Shown: in pieces, positions 45,570 to 55,300 of the stretch
Position numbering within the stretch: position 1 is the stretch's first letter
How the letters are laid out: each line of letters starts with the position of its first letter
Assembly (NCBI GenBank): GCA_965229445.1
Contig: OZ245876.1
Span: 1,922,001-1,986,000 of the forward strand
Direction of reading: 5' to 3'
DNA: 64,000 bases
DNA from: Owenweeksia sp965229445
Lineage (GTDB): Bacteria; Bacteroidota; Bacteroidia; Flavobacteriales; Schleiferiaceae
The notes under the pieces: generated by a model
What the model saw: the letters and a program-made list of their open reading frames with translations, nothing else
Told to the model about the DNA's origin: nothing
The model's database searches: none
Position numbers and translations under genes: made by a program

Positions 45570-46499
45570 ATGAACAATAGAATTTCAGGACCAATCCTTC
45601 TTTTGGCGTTGCTAACTCTTGTTGCTTCCATCGTAATCATTATGATCCTGATCCGTCAGACTAATACAACTACTGATGTCTTGGACAAAACTTCCAGAAT
45701 TGCTAATGAACTTACAGGTGTCAACAAGATTCTTCTGGATCAAAGTGAGCGCGACAAAAGTGCTCCAAGAAACATTAACGACCTTAGAAAGGGTAAAAAT
45801 GAATTTAAGACTGAATATAACGACGAAAGTGTGTTAATAGCTGAAGATGACATCAAAATGAAAATTCCTATTTCTGGGAGACTTCTGAAGATTATGAATA
45901 AATACACCTCTGGTATTCAAACTGGCCTAGTATTTCATCCAACAATGGTGGAGGGTAACGGACAGAATAAACTTACATATGCCGTGAGTTTGGGAATTAA
46001 GGACGACGAAGGCAACCTCAGCTATCAAGCATTTTCTAAGATGTTTACCAAAGACCCTAATCAGTTTTATATTCATTTGAATTCAGATTTAGACAGCGGT
46101 TATGGTCTTATAGATGAGTCAGAGCTCTGTTCGATGCACGAGCTTTTCAACGAGTCCGTCTATTTTAGAACAAATCAACCTTCAGATGGAGATAGTGCAA
46201 AAGTTGGTACTTTAGAGAATCATCCTCACGGTGCATTTCATCGAGGCCGAGATTTATACAGATTCTACGAGCACAACAAGAGCATAGAAGGTAAACTAAG
46301 TTATCTTAATATTTACCATGTTGCTGCTGGAGTCTCTACAAAATATCACCAACCCTTCTTTGTTTGGGAGGACAACAATGGAGTAGAATTAATTGTAAAA
46401 GACGCTGGAGATGAAGTTTACTCCAGGATGGGGCTTGATGTAGGGCATCTTTGCCCACCAAATTGTGGTGACAACAATATTATGTGTAATGGAGATTAG
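45570..46499 (+). CDS. Membrane-anchored protein with LDVGHLCPPNC tail
   Basis: The 309-residue protein has an N-terminal membrane helix (residues about 7-30: LLLALLTLVASIVIIMIL), a short coiled segment and a soluble domain. Near the middle is GLVFHPTMVE, and the C-terminus ends GLDVGHLCPPNCGDNN with two Cys. The protein encoded at 58883 has the same tail and a similar GLVFH segment, so the two form a family I do not recognise. The region around it holds other unknown envelope genes. A role in the envelope is inferred; none is demonstrated. Confidence 0.6.
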   Translation: MNNRISGPILLLALLTLVASIVIIMILIRQTNTTTDVLDKTSRIANELTGVNKILLDQSERDKSAPRNINDLRKGKNEFKTEYNDESVLIAEDDIKMKIPISGRLLKIMNKYTSGIQTGLVFHPTMVEGNGQNKLTYAVSLGIKDDEGNLSYQAFSKMFTKDPNQFYIHLNSDLDSGYGLIDESELCSMHELFNESVYFRTNQPSDGDSAKVGTLENHPHGAFHRGRDLYRFYEHNKSIEGKLSYLNIYHVAAGVSTKYHQPFFVWEDNNGVELIVKDAGDEVYSRMGLDVGHLCPPNCGDNNIMCNGD

Positions 46500-46765
46500 A
46501 AAATACCTCCTAATGGAATAGGGCCAAGAAATTTTCTGAGGTCGAGGAAAATCAAATAAGACTGAAAAATTAAGATATGCCATGGAAGATACTATAGAGT
46601 TAATATTAACGAGTTACATTAACTTTTATACAATCTAGGGCACTGCTATGCTTAATTACGCCCGAAGTATTCAAGGTAACTCTGTAGGCTTCCCATTTTG
46701 TAAGGATGAGGTCAGGTTCATTCTGGATTTGAAATTCGCACCAACTCACATAACTCTGGATAAGG

Positions 46766-47665
46766 CTAGAGTTTCACCTTTAAAGTGATAGCATAATAGG
46801 ATTGTTCATCAAAGTTCTTTGTGGGATCCTCTCCCTTAATATAATCAATGCCAATCTTAGCGTTGCGATTGCCATCATTCAAGCTGAATAGAATAACATT
46901 GAATCCCGCTGAAAAATATTCATGAGTTCTTTTCTCAAGGCTCTCCACATTTTCAGAAAAACTATTCCTGTATTGCCAATCCAGTGTAAATTCAAATTTC
47001 TCGTGCCATTTCTCAATGCCTGGTAAAAGCATTATGCTAGAAGTTACCCTCAAGGCCACACGATATATATCCCCCTGATCCGTTGCTTCTTCAGTGGCTA
47101 TACGATTCTCGTTCTCAAATCCTATGTAAGGTGAATATGTGAACTCCAGAATCTTCCCAAACCTCGATCTAATATTCGGAATCCAAAAGTACGCCGTTTT
47201 AAAAGCTCTTCCTTTGAACTGTGGCGTAGCGTAAATATTTCCTTGCAGGGAGTTGACTGATTGTACATTATCCTCGTAATACTTACTAGACCCAATTATA
47301 ACTGGTGTCCAGTTATGCTCCTTGATATTCTGTGTGTGCCACTCAAAGGCCAATCCTGCTTGCCAATTGTTCTGAACCTTGTCTATTAAAGTATTCCGAT
47401 GAATCTCGTAATACGGAGAAAGGGTTATTACCGCATTCTTTGCCTCCAAGACTTGGATTCCAATTGCCGCATCTATGAGCCATGACTCGGGTGTATTCGC
47501 TGGATTGGTGTAGGTTCCTCGAGCAGGAAGAGCCTTATCATTTTTGCTTTGGAAAGACTGCCTTAATATTAGCCGCTTGAAAAGCTGAGAATCGTCATTT
47601 TCTTGAGAATAACTTCTTTGCAGACCGATACTTATCAGCAATAGAGTTAGAATTGTATACCTCAT
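46766..47665 (-). CDS. Outer-membrane beta-barrel-like protein
   Basis: The protein has 299 residues with a signal peptide (ending RSYSQ) and about ten alternating amphipathic strands (SPYYEIHRNTL, VALRVTSSIML, FEFTLDWQYR) with a final ITLKVKL ending in Leu-Lys-Val. It resembles Bacteroidota outer-membrane porin-like barrels of unknown role. The start overlaps the stop of the upstream gene by 4 bases, so the two are translated together. Confidence 0.65.
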   Translation of the reverse strand: MRYTILTLLLISIGLQRSYSQENDDSQLFKRLILRQSFQSKNDKALPARGTYTNPANTPESWLIDAAIGIQVLEAKNAVITLSPYYEIHRNTLIDKVQNNWQAGLAFEWHTQNIKEHNWTPVIIGSSKYYEDNVQSVNSLQGNIYATPQFKGRAFKTAYFWIPNIRSRFGKILEFTYSPYIGFENENRIATEEATDQGDIYRVALRVTSSIMLLPGIEKWHEKFEFTLDWQYRNSFSENVESLEKRTHEYFSAGFNVILFSLNDGNRNAKIGIDYIKGEDPTKNFDEQSYYAITLKVKL

Positions 47666-48036
47666 AGCTTCGATATTACCAGATTAATACAATCGGAGAC
47701 TTTCAATAGCTCCTCGCATTCATGAACAAAGATTGACTGGTCACTTCCTAATTCAAGCAAGATGCCATTGAAGTAGACCTTTAAGGACTTCTTAAGGTAA
47801 TTATTGAAGCCTAGATCTGTCTTTAAGCTGTCGCTATCCTGAATTTCATCAGGTTCGAACCCACTTAAATCTGAAAGTGCCTCGTAAACCCTAATCCTAA
47901 CGAGTTCTACATGGTCGTTTTGATCCATAACCAGTCTCACTAGGTCAATTAAATCGTCGAACCCACTTTTCTTAACAAGGAAAAGCAGATCCTCCAATTC
48001 TGTCACAGTGAGCTTAAGTACAATCTTTCTTTTCAT
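47662..48036 (-). CDS. Small protein with acyl-carrier-like features, function unknown
   Basis: This 124-residue cytoplasmic protein has acidic helices. The stretch SGFEPDEIQDSDSLKTDLGF resembles the loop before the phosphopantetheine site of acyl carrier proteins (..I..DSxLxxDLGxDS), but the following Ser is replaced, so a holo form is unlikely. The likeness is weak and may be chance. It is translationally coupled (4-base overlap) to the outer-membrane barrel gene, an odd pair. Confidence 0.45.
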   Translation of the reverse strand: MKRKIVLKLTVTELEDLLFLVKKSGFDDLIDLVRLVMDQNDHVELVRIRVYEALSDLSGFEPDEIQDSDSLKTDLGFNNYLKKSLKVYFNGILLELGSDQSIFVHECEELLKVSDCINLVISKL

Positions 48037-48155
48037 TACGAATTAGTTTATATTTATGTATTTTACTAAAAAATCCTCATCTGTAATTCACTTATTAATT
48101 GCTAGTTCCAGATGACAATTACTGTTTATTCATCCTAATTTTTGAATCTCTGGGA

Positions 48156-48953
48156 TTATTTGAGCTTAACACGAATACTTGCCCCAAACCCTGCTGTACC
48201 AAGATTAATAGTTGAGGGCAATTCTAATTGCACTCCAGGGGTGTCGATATCAAACCTTAATTGCACTGGGATTAGGCCTTTGCAGGGATCGTATTCGCTA
48301 AGATCTATCAGATTAAAATTGTATTGAGGCGGAAAGCTCTCTAATGTTGCACCGTCCCATTCCAATGCAAACGAATGTGGGAAACAACCACCACTGTATA
48401 CCAAGTCGATTATTAGCTGCTTGTAGGTAGTATTATATTGAGCTCCTTTTAAAAAAACTTGATTAACTTGTTCCGTAGTGAAAGATTTTACTTTCTTGGC
48501 TTTTAGTTGCAAGGTTTCCAATCCTTTACCTGGAGTGATCGATTTTTGATAAACCCGGACTCCATTGGAATTGTTATTGCCAAACCAGGGTGCATCCACT
48601 GAAAAAGGAACCAGAATTTCCGCGCCCCAAGCCGATTTGGGTATTACTTCCAATGTATACCCCCATATGCCATCCTCTGGCTCATTAATATAAATTTGTT
48701 CATTGAGGGAGGCTGTCAAATTTGTTTGTGACAACTGACCAGACACCCTAACTTTTCCATCGGTGGTAATGTCAATTTGATCAATAAAAGCTCTCATTTT
48801 TTTGGTGTTATAGTTATTTAAAGATGATGGGCTAAAACTAGCACCTCCAATACATTTTTGCATCACCAATAATGGTGAGAAGTATTCATGATATTTTGGG
48901 AGAGCAAGCCTGAATCCGAGCAGCAGAACGATGCTAAATGAAATAGTAACCAA
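48156..48953 (-). CDS. Protein of unknown function, start uncertain
   Basis: The frame is 265 codons from a TTG at 48953; ATGs at 48863 and 48797 are equally possible. If the TTG is used the N-terminus is hydrophobic (SFSIVLLLGFRLALP) and could be a membrane anchor. The body is beta-rich; SGGCFPHSFALEWDG resembles a motif found in several Bacteroidota secreted proteins. The C-terminus ends SIRVKLK. It sits in the cluster of unknown envelope genes and has no recognised family. Confidence 0.45.
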   Translation of the reverse strand: MVTISFSIVLLLGFRLALPKYHEYFSPLLVMQKCIGGASFSPSSLNNYNTKKMRAFIDQIDITTDGKVRVSGQLSQTNLTASLNEQIYINEPEDGIWGYTLEVIPKSAWGAEILVPFSVDAPWFGNNNSNGVRVYQKSITPGKGLETLQLKAKKVKSFTTEQVNQVFLKGAQYNTTYKQLIIDLVYSGGCFPHSFALEWDGATLESFPPQYNFNLIDLSEYDPCKGLIPVQLRFDIDTPGVQLELPSTINLGTAGFGASIRVKLK

Positions 48954-49405
48954 AAAATTATATTGGACTAAAGCCAGAAATACCCTTTACATTATCAATA
49001 CTGTTGGGACAATGCCGATGCTCCTATCCACAGGATAATTCAAATCCTAATTGATGCCAGAATAATATATAATTGAACTACATGAACCCTTTCCGATAGC
49101 ACAAGAATTGATGAACAATTCCCTCAAACATTAAAATGCACAACCGATTAGTCTTATCTTGTTAAAAAGATGGTACAGGTTTCATGGCACAGGAAAATTC
49201 TAAATTTACTGGTATAGTCCTGAAAAACATTTATGAACGTTCCAGGGCACTTTTGGGAACACCAAATCTAACTAGCTTTCTCGGAAACGGTATGCGTTAC
49301 TCCATGGAATTCCTAAACACCAAGATTCTTAAATCCGCTGTTACAGAAATATCCGACCCCATTTCTGAGATCGGATATTTAAGAAGTTGAATTTTTTCTA
49401 AGTAT
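48954..49405. other. Intergenic region without a supported gene
   Basis: This 452-base stretch contains a plus-strand ORF of 68 codons (49184-49390) with no recognisable family and no clear ribosome site. No RNA, terminator or repeat was recognised. The equal length to the 452-bp repeat unit is a coincidence; the sequence is unrelated. Confidence 0.3.
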
Positions 49406-52327
49406 CTAACGCCTAATAATTCGTTTGGTAAGAACCTTTCTGGAAAGGACCACATTAAGCATATAAACACCTTTTGGATATTCACCTAGTTTAAGTTTAT
49501 GCTCAACTTCGGACTGATAGGTTTCCATCTGTACTCTCTCTATAGTCTTACCGGTAGCGTCCAGTAAAAGGATATCCACTCTTTCTCCAATTACAGCTTG
49601 AATCCAGATATTTAGTTCATCTGAGGTAGGATTAGGGAACACCTCGAGTTCTGGATCTGGTAGTGTTTCAAGATCCGAATCTGACATTGATCTGGTAGCA
49701 GGTAAATCCCTGTTTCTCACTACTTCTGGGTTAATGGAATTGTTATTCGCAGCCCGCGCATTAGACATGCTGTCGCAAGCAGTACTGTCCTGATTCAAGG
49801 AATCAGGGTTCAGAATTATCAGGTCAAGGTAAACCAGGCTATCACAGCCTCTAGTGTTGCTAAGCAAAGTAGTAAACTCACCGCTCAAAGTGTAGGTCAC
49901 ACCATTGGCTGGCCATGTGTAAGAAACACAAGAGGTGACTGGCAGATAAGTGGAGTCTGGCTGGCTGATCACTAAGTTCAATTGTACCACACTGTCACAA
50001 CCAGTGAAATCGGCGATGGTATCACTGTAAAGTCCACTAGCACTGTACGTCTGTCCATTAGCTGGCCATGTGTAACTATTGCAAGCGGTCATAGAATCTG
50101 CAGGTGCCATCTGATCTGTCAACTTATAGATTCTTGTTTGTCCGGCATCCGGTCCTGAATCACTTCGGAAGGGGGCACCGATAGCTATCGTACTGGCATC
50201 CGCCATACTGATATGAATTCCGGATTGCTCATAAGCTACTTCTCCAACAATATCTTCGGAGATCTTTATCCAGCTTACTCCATTCCAGCGGTATATGCTG
50301 ACCGTTCCAGACGTAGGACCGGTTGGATCGGCAAAGGGTGCACTTGCGGCCAGTAAATTCGTCGTTGGCATACTTACCGAATAACCCAATTGATCGCCTA
50401 GATTCTCCCCTTCGATATTGGCACCTCTCTGCACCCAGTTGCTTCCGTTCCAGGTAAAGACTCTAACCTGACCTGAATTTGCAGCCACCCCGGCGTGTTT
50501 TGGACTACCCACAGCGATTGTCAGGGCATCAGGCATACTGATAGCAAAGCCTGCCTGGTCACCCGCAGAGGCTCCTTGAATGGCTGTACCTTGCTGAATC
50601 CACTGAGTTCCATCCCATGTAAAAATCCTTACATGTCCTGCCTCTGACCCGCTGCCATCGTTGTTGATAGCACTTATGGCTATCGTATTGGAGTCCGGCA
50701 TCACTACCCGGTATCCCGCAAAATCAATACTGGCTACTCCGTCAAGATCCTGTCCCTTCTGGATCCAGGAGCTGCCATTCCACTTATATATCCTAGCATG
50801 CCCTGACAGGCTGCCTCCTCCGTCGTTAAAGGTGGCGCCAATGGCCACGGTATTAGCATCAGGCATACTCACAGAGAATCCCGAATTATCATTTACTGCT
50901 TCGCCATCGATATCCAAACCTTTCTGCACCCAAGTAGATCCTGTCCAGGTAAAGACCCTCACATGACCTGCGGCATTCCCGGAACCATCATTGAGATGCG
51001 CACCGATGGCAATGGTATTGGCATTTGGCATATCCAGTGCAATTCCTGAGCGGTCACCGGCGGCTTCACCATCAATATTTAAACCTTTTGGTTGCCAAAC
51101 GTTACCATTTAACTTAAATACACGTACATGTCCCGATTCCTGGCCGTTGCCATCATTGTACTGGGCACCTATGGCCAGGGTTTCCGAATCAGGCATTACC
51201 AGAATCTGACCAGAAAGATCACTGGCGGCTTCTCCATTGAGATCATGAGCCAGTTGTTCCACATTCTGGATCGGGCTTTTCGTAATGATGCTTAGATCCA
51301 GGTATATCAAACTGTCACAGCCATTGCTGCTAACCAGACTGGAATAATAAATACCACTGGTGGTATAGATCTGACCATTCACAGGCCAGAAATACGAATC
51401 ACAGGTCGTAATACCCTGATAAACTGAATCAGGCTGCTCTATGGTCAAGTCCAGATACAACAGGCTATCACAGCCGTAATCATTGGTAAGGAGTGTTGTA
51501 TATTGTCCAGATGAGATGTAGGTCTGACCATTGACTGGCCATGTAAATGATTCACAGGCGGAGACTTGCTGATAGGTAGAATCTGGCTGGTTGATCACCA
51601 AATCAAGCTGTACTATACTATCGCAGCCATTGATACCCTGGAGTGTGTCAGTGTAGATACCGGTGGCAGTGTAGAACAGACCATTTGCTGGCCAAATAAA
51701 CTCACCACAGCCTATTTCTGACTCTGGAACAATCAATGCTTTGGAAAGCGTAAACACTCTAACCTGGCCAGCCAATGGCCCATTGTCCGAATTTCCCCAT
51801 GCACCTACTGCAATGGTATTGGCTGAGGGCATACTTACTGAATGACCATGGTAATTCAGGCTGCCAACACCGTCAATATCAGTTCCTAACTTATTCCAGC
51901 TACTTCCGTCCCAAGTATACACTCTAACGTGACCAGCCAGATTTCCTCCATCATCATTCAATGGCGCTCCTATAGCAATAACATTAGCGTTAGGCATGCT
52001 TATGGAGACACCTGATTGATCACCGACAGCTTCTCCATCCAGATCCATACCCTTCTGAACCCAACTTGCACCGTTCCAGGTAAAGATTCTTACGTGGCCG
52101 GCATTGCTGCCATTTCCATTATTAAACTGGGCACCAACTGCCAGCGTATTGGGATCTGGCATATACACAGATTTACCGGACTGATCGTCCATCGCCTCGC
52201 CATCAATATCCGCTCCCTTTAAACTCCACGTGCTCCCATTCCATGAATACACACGAACATGTCCCGTTTTAGCGCCATTACCCCAATTCTGAAAAGCGCC
52301 AATGGCCACGGTATTAGAGTCCGGCAT
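49406..52327 (-). CDS. C-terminal part of a giant T9SS surface protein, separated by an in-frame stop
   Basis: The frame of 973 codons continues, in the same reading frame, the gene at 52343-58402; only one TAA (52345-52343) separates them. It contains repeated 50-60-residue blades with the pattern SVSMPDxNTVAIGAxxND and GHVRVYxWNGSSWxQKG, in sets of three to seven, alternating with modules such as SYTWPANGQTYxxSGxYxxxL-x-GCDS. It ends with a T9SS sorting domain (LEVFPNPTSDELNIW, ILLLDATGKTIERVQ, KGVYMLNVVLS). An ATG at 52327 could serve as an internal start, but a signal peptide is lacking, so the piece would not be exported alone. Confidence 0.8.
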   Translation of the reverse strand: MPDSNTVAIGAFQNWGNGAKTGHVRVYSWNGSTWSLKGADIDGEAMDDQSGKSVYMPDPNTLAVGAQFNNGNGSNAGHVRIFTWNGASWVQKGMDLDGEAVGDQSGVSISMPNANVIAIGAPLNDDGGNLAGHVRVYTWDGSSWNKLGTDIDGVGSLNYHGHSVSMPSANTIAVGAWGNSDNGPLAGQVRVFTLSKALIVPESEIGCGEFIWPANGLFYTATGIYTDTLQGINGCDSIVQLDLVINQPDSTYQQVSACESFTWPVNGQTYISSGQYTTLLTNDYGCDSLLYLDLTIEQPDSVYQGITTCDSYFWPVNGQIYTTSGIYYSSLVSSNGCDSLIYLDLSIITKSPIQNVEQLAHDLNGEAASDLSGQILVMPDSETLAIGAQYNDGNGQESGHVRVFKLNGNVWQPKGLNIDGEAAGDRSGIALDMPNANTIAIGAHLNDGSGNAAGHVRVFTWTGSTWVQKGLDIDGEAVNDNSGFSVSMPDANTVAIGATFNDGGGSLSGHARIYKWNGSSWIQKGQDLDGVASIDFAGYRVVMPDSNTIAISAINNDGSGSEAGHVRIFTWDGTQWIQQGTAIQGASAGDQAGFAISMPDALTIAVGSPKHAGVAANSGQVRVFTWNGSNWVQRGANIEGENLGDQLGYSVSMPTTNLLAASAPFADPTGPTSGTVSIYRWNGVSWIKISEDIVGEVAYEQSGIHISMADASTIAIGAPFRSDSGPDAGQTRIYKLTDQMAPADSMTACNSYTWPANGQTYSASGLYSDTIADFTGCDSVVQLNLVISQPDSTYLPVTSCVSYTWPANGVTYTLSGEFTTLLSNTRGCDSLVYLDLIILNPDSLNQDSTACDSMSNARAANNNSINPEVVRNRDLPATRSMSDSDLETLPDPELEVFPNPTSDELNIWIQAVIGERVDILLLDATGKTIERVQMETYQSEVEHKLKLGEYPKGVYMLNVVLSRKVLTKRIIRR

Positions 52328-52342
52328 GCTTACAGAACAACC

Positions 52343-52345
52343 TTA
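52343..52345 (-). other. In-frame TAA stop inside the giant surface-protein gene
   Basis: Around this position the minus strand reads GEASTDF, stop, GCSVSMPD. In parallel repeats the same place reads like SDQSGIAISMPD or ADYFGLSVSMPN, so the stop replaces one residue without shifting the frame. The total span 58402-49406 is 8997 bases, an exact multiple of 3 (2998 codons plus stop). A C-to-A change in TCA would make it. A nonsense mutation or a base-calling error are the main options; recoding is less likely. Confidence 0.85.
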
Positions 52346-55300
52346 AAAATCTGTTGATGCTTCTCCATCGATATCACTACCTTTTTGAATCCAGGCTGAA
52401 CCACTCCATTTAAACACTCTGGTATGCCCTGAGCTTGTACCATTACCACTATTCTGCTGAGCACCAATGGCCAGGGTATTAGCATCAGGCATACTTATAG
52501 CGATACCTGATTGATCACTAGCAGCTTCTCCATCAATATCAAGTCCCTTTTGAACCCAACTGGAGTTATTCCAGGTGTATACCCTAACATGACCCGTTGC
52601 ATAGCCCTTACCATTTCCATCATTAAAGATCGAACTTACTGCCAGCGTATTTTTATCCGGCATGCTGATCGATTGCCCAAACTCGTCTCGTGCCGCCTCA
52701 CCTTGAATGACTGAACCTCTTTGTATCCAATCAGAACCACTCCAAGTATATACCTTAACCTCACCTGAATTCAATCCATTTCCATCATCTCCTGGTGCAG
52801 CAACAGCCAAAGTACTATCGTCGGCCATGTATATAGTCCTGCCCAGGTAATCATCGGCACTTGAACCATTAATGCTCGCTCCTACTTGACCCCAATCCTT
52901 AGGTTGGTTACTGGGGATAATTTGGAGGTCCAGGAATATCAGGCTGTCACAACCACTTTGATTTACAAGGTTTATGATATACGTACCACTGCTCGAATAG
53001 GTCTGCCCGTTGGCCGGCCAGGTGTAGGAATCACACGCGGTAACCGGTTGATAAGTTGAATCACCTTGATTCAGAATAAGGTTTAACCTCACTACGCTAT
53101 CGCAACCAGAAGCATTTATCAGGGTCGTTTCGTAAATTCCACTACTTAAATAATTCTGTCCATTAGCGCTCCATGTATAAGTATTACAGGCAAAGGCATT
53201 GATATGAGCGGTATCAGTATTATTGATCCTTAGATCAAGATAAATTGTGCTATCGCAACCCCGAGTATTGGTGCGCACGCTAGAATAAAAACCGCTGCTG
53301 GTATAGGTTTGACCATTGACGGGCCAGGTGAAATTATCACAGGCCACCGCTTGCTGAAAGACAGAGTCGGTTTGATGGATGACCAGATACAGTTCCACTG
53401 TACTATCACAAGCATTCATGTCTACCAGGATATCTGTATAAATACCGCTAGAGTTATAAGTCTGGCCATTAACCGGCCAGGTGTAAGAAAGGCAAGACTC
53501 GACACTATCCGTATAATCCGCAGTCTGGTTGAATTTAAAGACCCTGGTCTGTCCGGCAAGATTTCCATTTAAATCATTTCCAGCAGCGCCAACGGCAATA
53601 ATCTGCGTATTAGGCATACTAATGCAATTTGTAAAACTCCGGACAAAATCAAAGGCAGTATCCGCCTCTACGTAAGTTGACTGCTCCATCCATGATGAGC
53701 CGTTCCATTGGTAAAAGGATATTCGTCCGGCTTCAGATCCGTTGATATCGAAAATCGGTGCAGAAGTGGCCACTGTATTGACATCAGGCATCACCACGGC
53801 AAAACCCAATTGGTCAAAACCGGAGGATCCATTAAGGTCTGATCCCTTCTGGTTCCAGCTCATACCATTCCACTCGAAGACTCTTACCTGACCAGCATTT
53901 CCCGCAGTAGCGTCATTTTCAGGAGAACCTACAGCAATGGTATTGGCATCAGGCATATGTACTGAATTACCCGCCCTATCTCCCGCTGCCTGACCTTCAA
54001 TAGCATTACCTTTTTGAATCCAGGCGCTACCATTCCATTGGAATATGCGAGCGTGACCGGCATTGGCCCCGTTGCCATCGTTTTGGTGAGCCCCTATGGC
54101 AAGAGTATTTTCATCCGGCATGTTTACCGAGTAACCGTTCTTATCATCAGCGGCTTCACCTAGAATGTCCGAGCCTTGTTGTTGCCAGGAAGATCCATCC
54201 CATCTGAATACTCTGACAAGCCCAGCGTTGTTGCCCACAGCGTCATTATTTGGCGCTCCTATTGCTACTACATTCGCATTTGGCATACTTACAGAAAGCC
54301 CAAAATAATCGGCAAATGCATCACCGTCAATATCATTGCCCTTTTGCACCCAACTTGATCCATTCCATGAGTACACCCTGACATGACCAGTTTGGATGCC
54401 ATTTACATCATTTTTCGGCGCACCAATAGCTACCGTAGTAGCATCAGGCATACTGAGGCTGTATCCAGACTCATCACCGGCCGACTCCCCATCAATATCA
54501 TTTCCTTTTTGCATCCACTGTGAGCCATTCCAGCTAAAAACCTTAACCTGTCCGGCATTAATTCCGGCATCATCATTCTGGTAAGCGCCAACTCCCAAAG
54601 TTTGAGCATCCGGCATGCTCACTGCCCAACCAGAGAGGTCTTCTGCCGCATCTCCAAGAATATCATTCCCAAGCTGCATGAGTTCACCTTTTCGAGGGCT
54701 CTTTAAGATAAGAAGATCAAGTACAAATACACTATCCACAGGAGGATTATTCCTGATATGGTAGTAGGTGCCACTAGCGGTATAGGTTTGCCCATTTAAA
54801 GCCCAGGCGTACTCCTCACACTCAGTGACTGACTGAAAGATTGTATCTGTTGACCTGATCGTAAGATTCAGTTTAAAGACACTGTCGCAACCACTTAAAT
54901 TGGGAAGAGAGCTGAGATAATTGCCACTACTGGCATAGGTCTGGTTATTTACGGGCCACAAATAGTTTGTTGATGTAACTACTGTATCATGGATCAGGTA
55001 AGACTTACAAGTAGCTACCTCAATGAGAGAGCTATAAGAAAAGACGCCATCAAGCTGGTCAAAGTCATGTGTAACCTGAAACAAATCGTTAATGTAGTCA
55101 TATTCGAATAATACCCCATCATCACCCGGCCCACCTAACAATGTGGTGCCGTAGAACAGACCATTTGAAGCTTGTAGTAAGCTGCTCCAGGGATAGCTAC
55201 CATCATTGAACTGATCGAATTCATGTTCAATTTCAAAAACCTCAGTAAAAGGATCCAGGCTGAAGATCAAACCATAATCATTCGTTCCTCCGGCATGGGT

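Noticed and set aside
49184..49390. 68-codon plus-strand ORF in the gap before the giant gene
   Set aside because: It has no family, no ribosome site and no conserved feature, so it is not supported as a gene.
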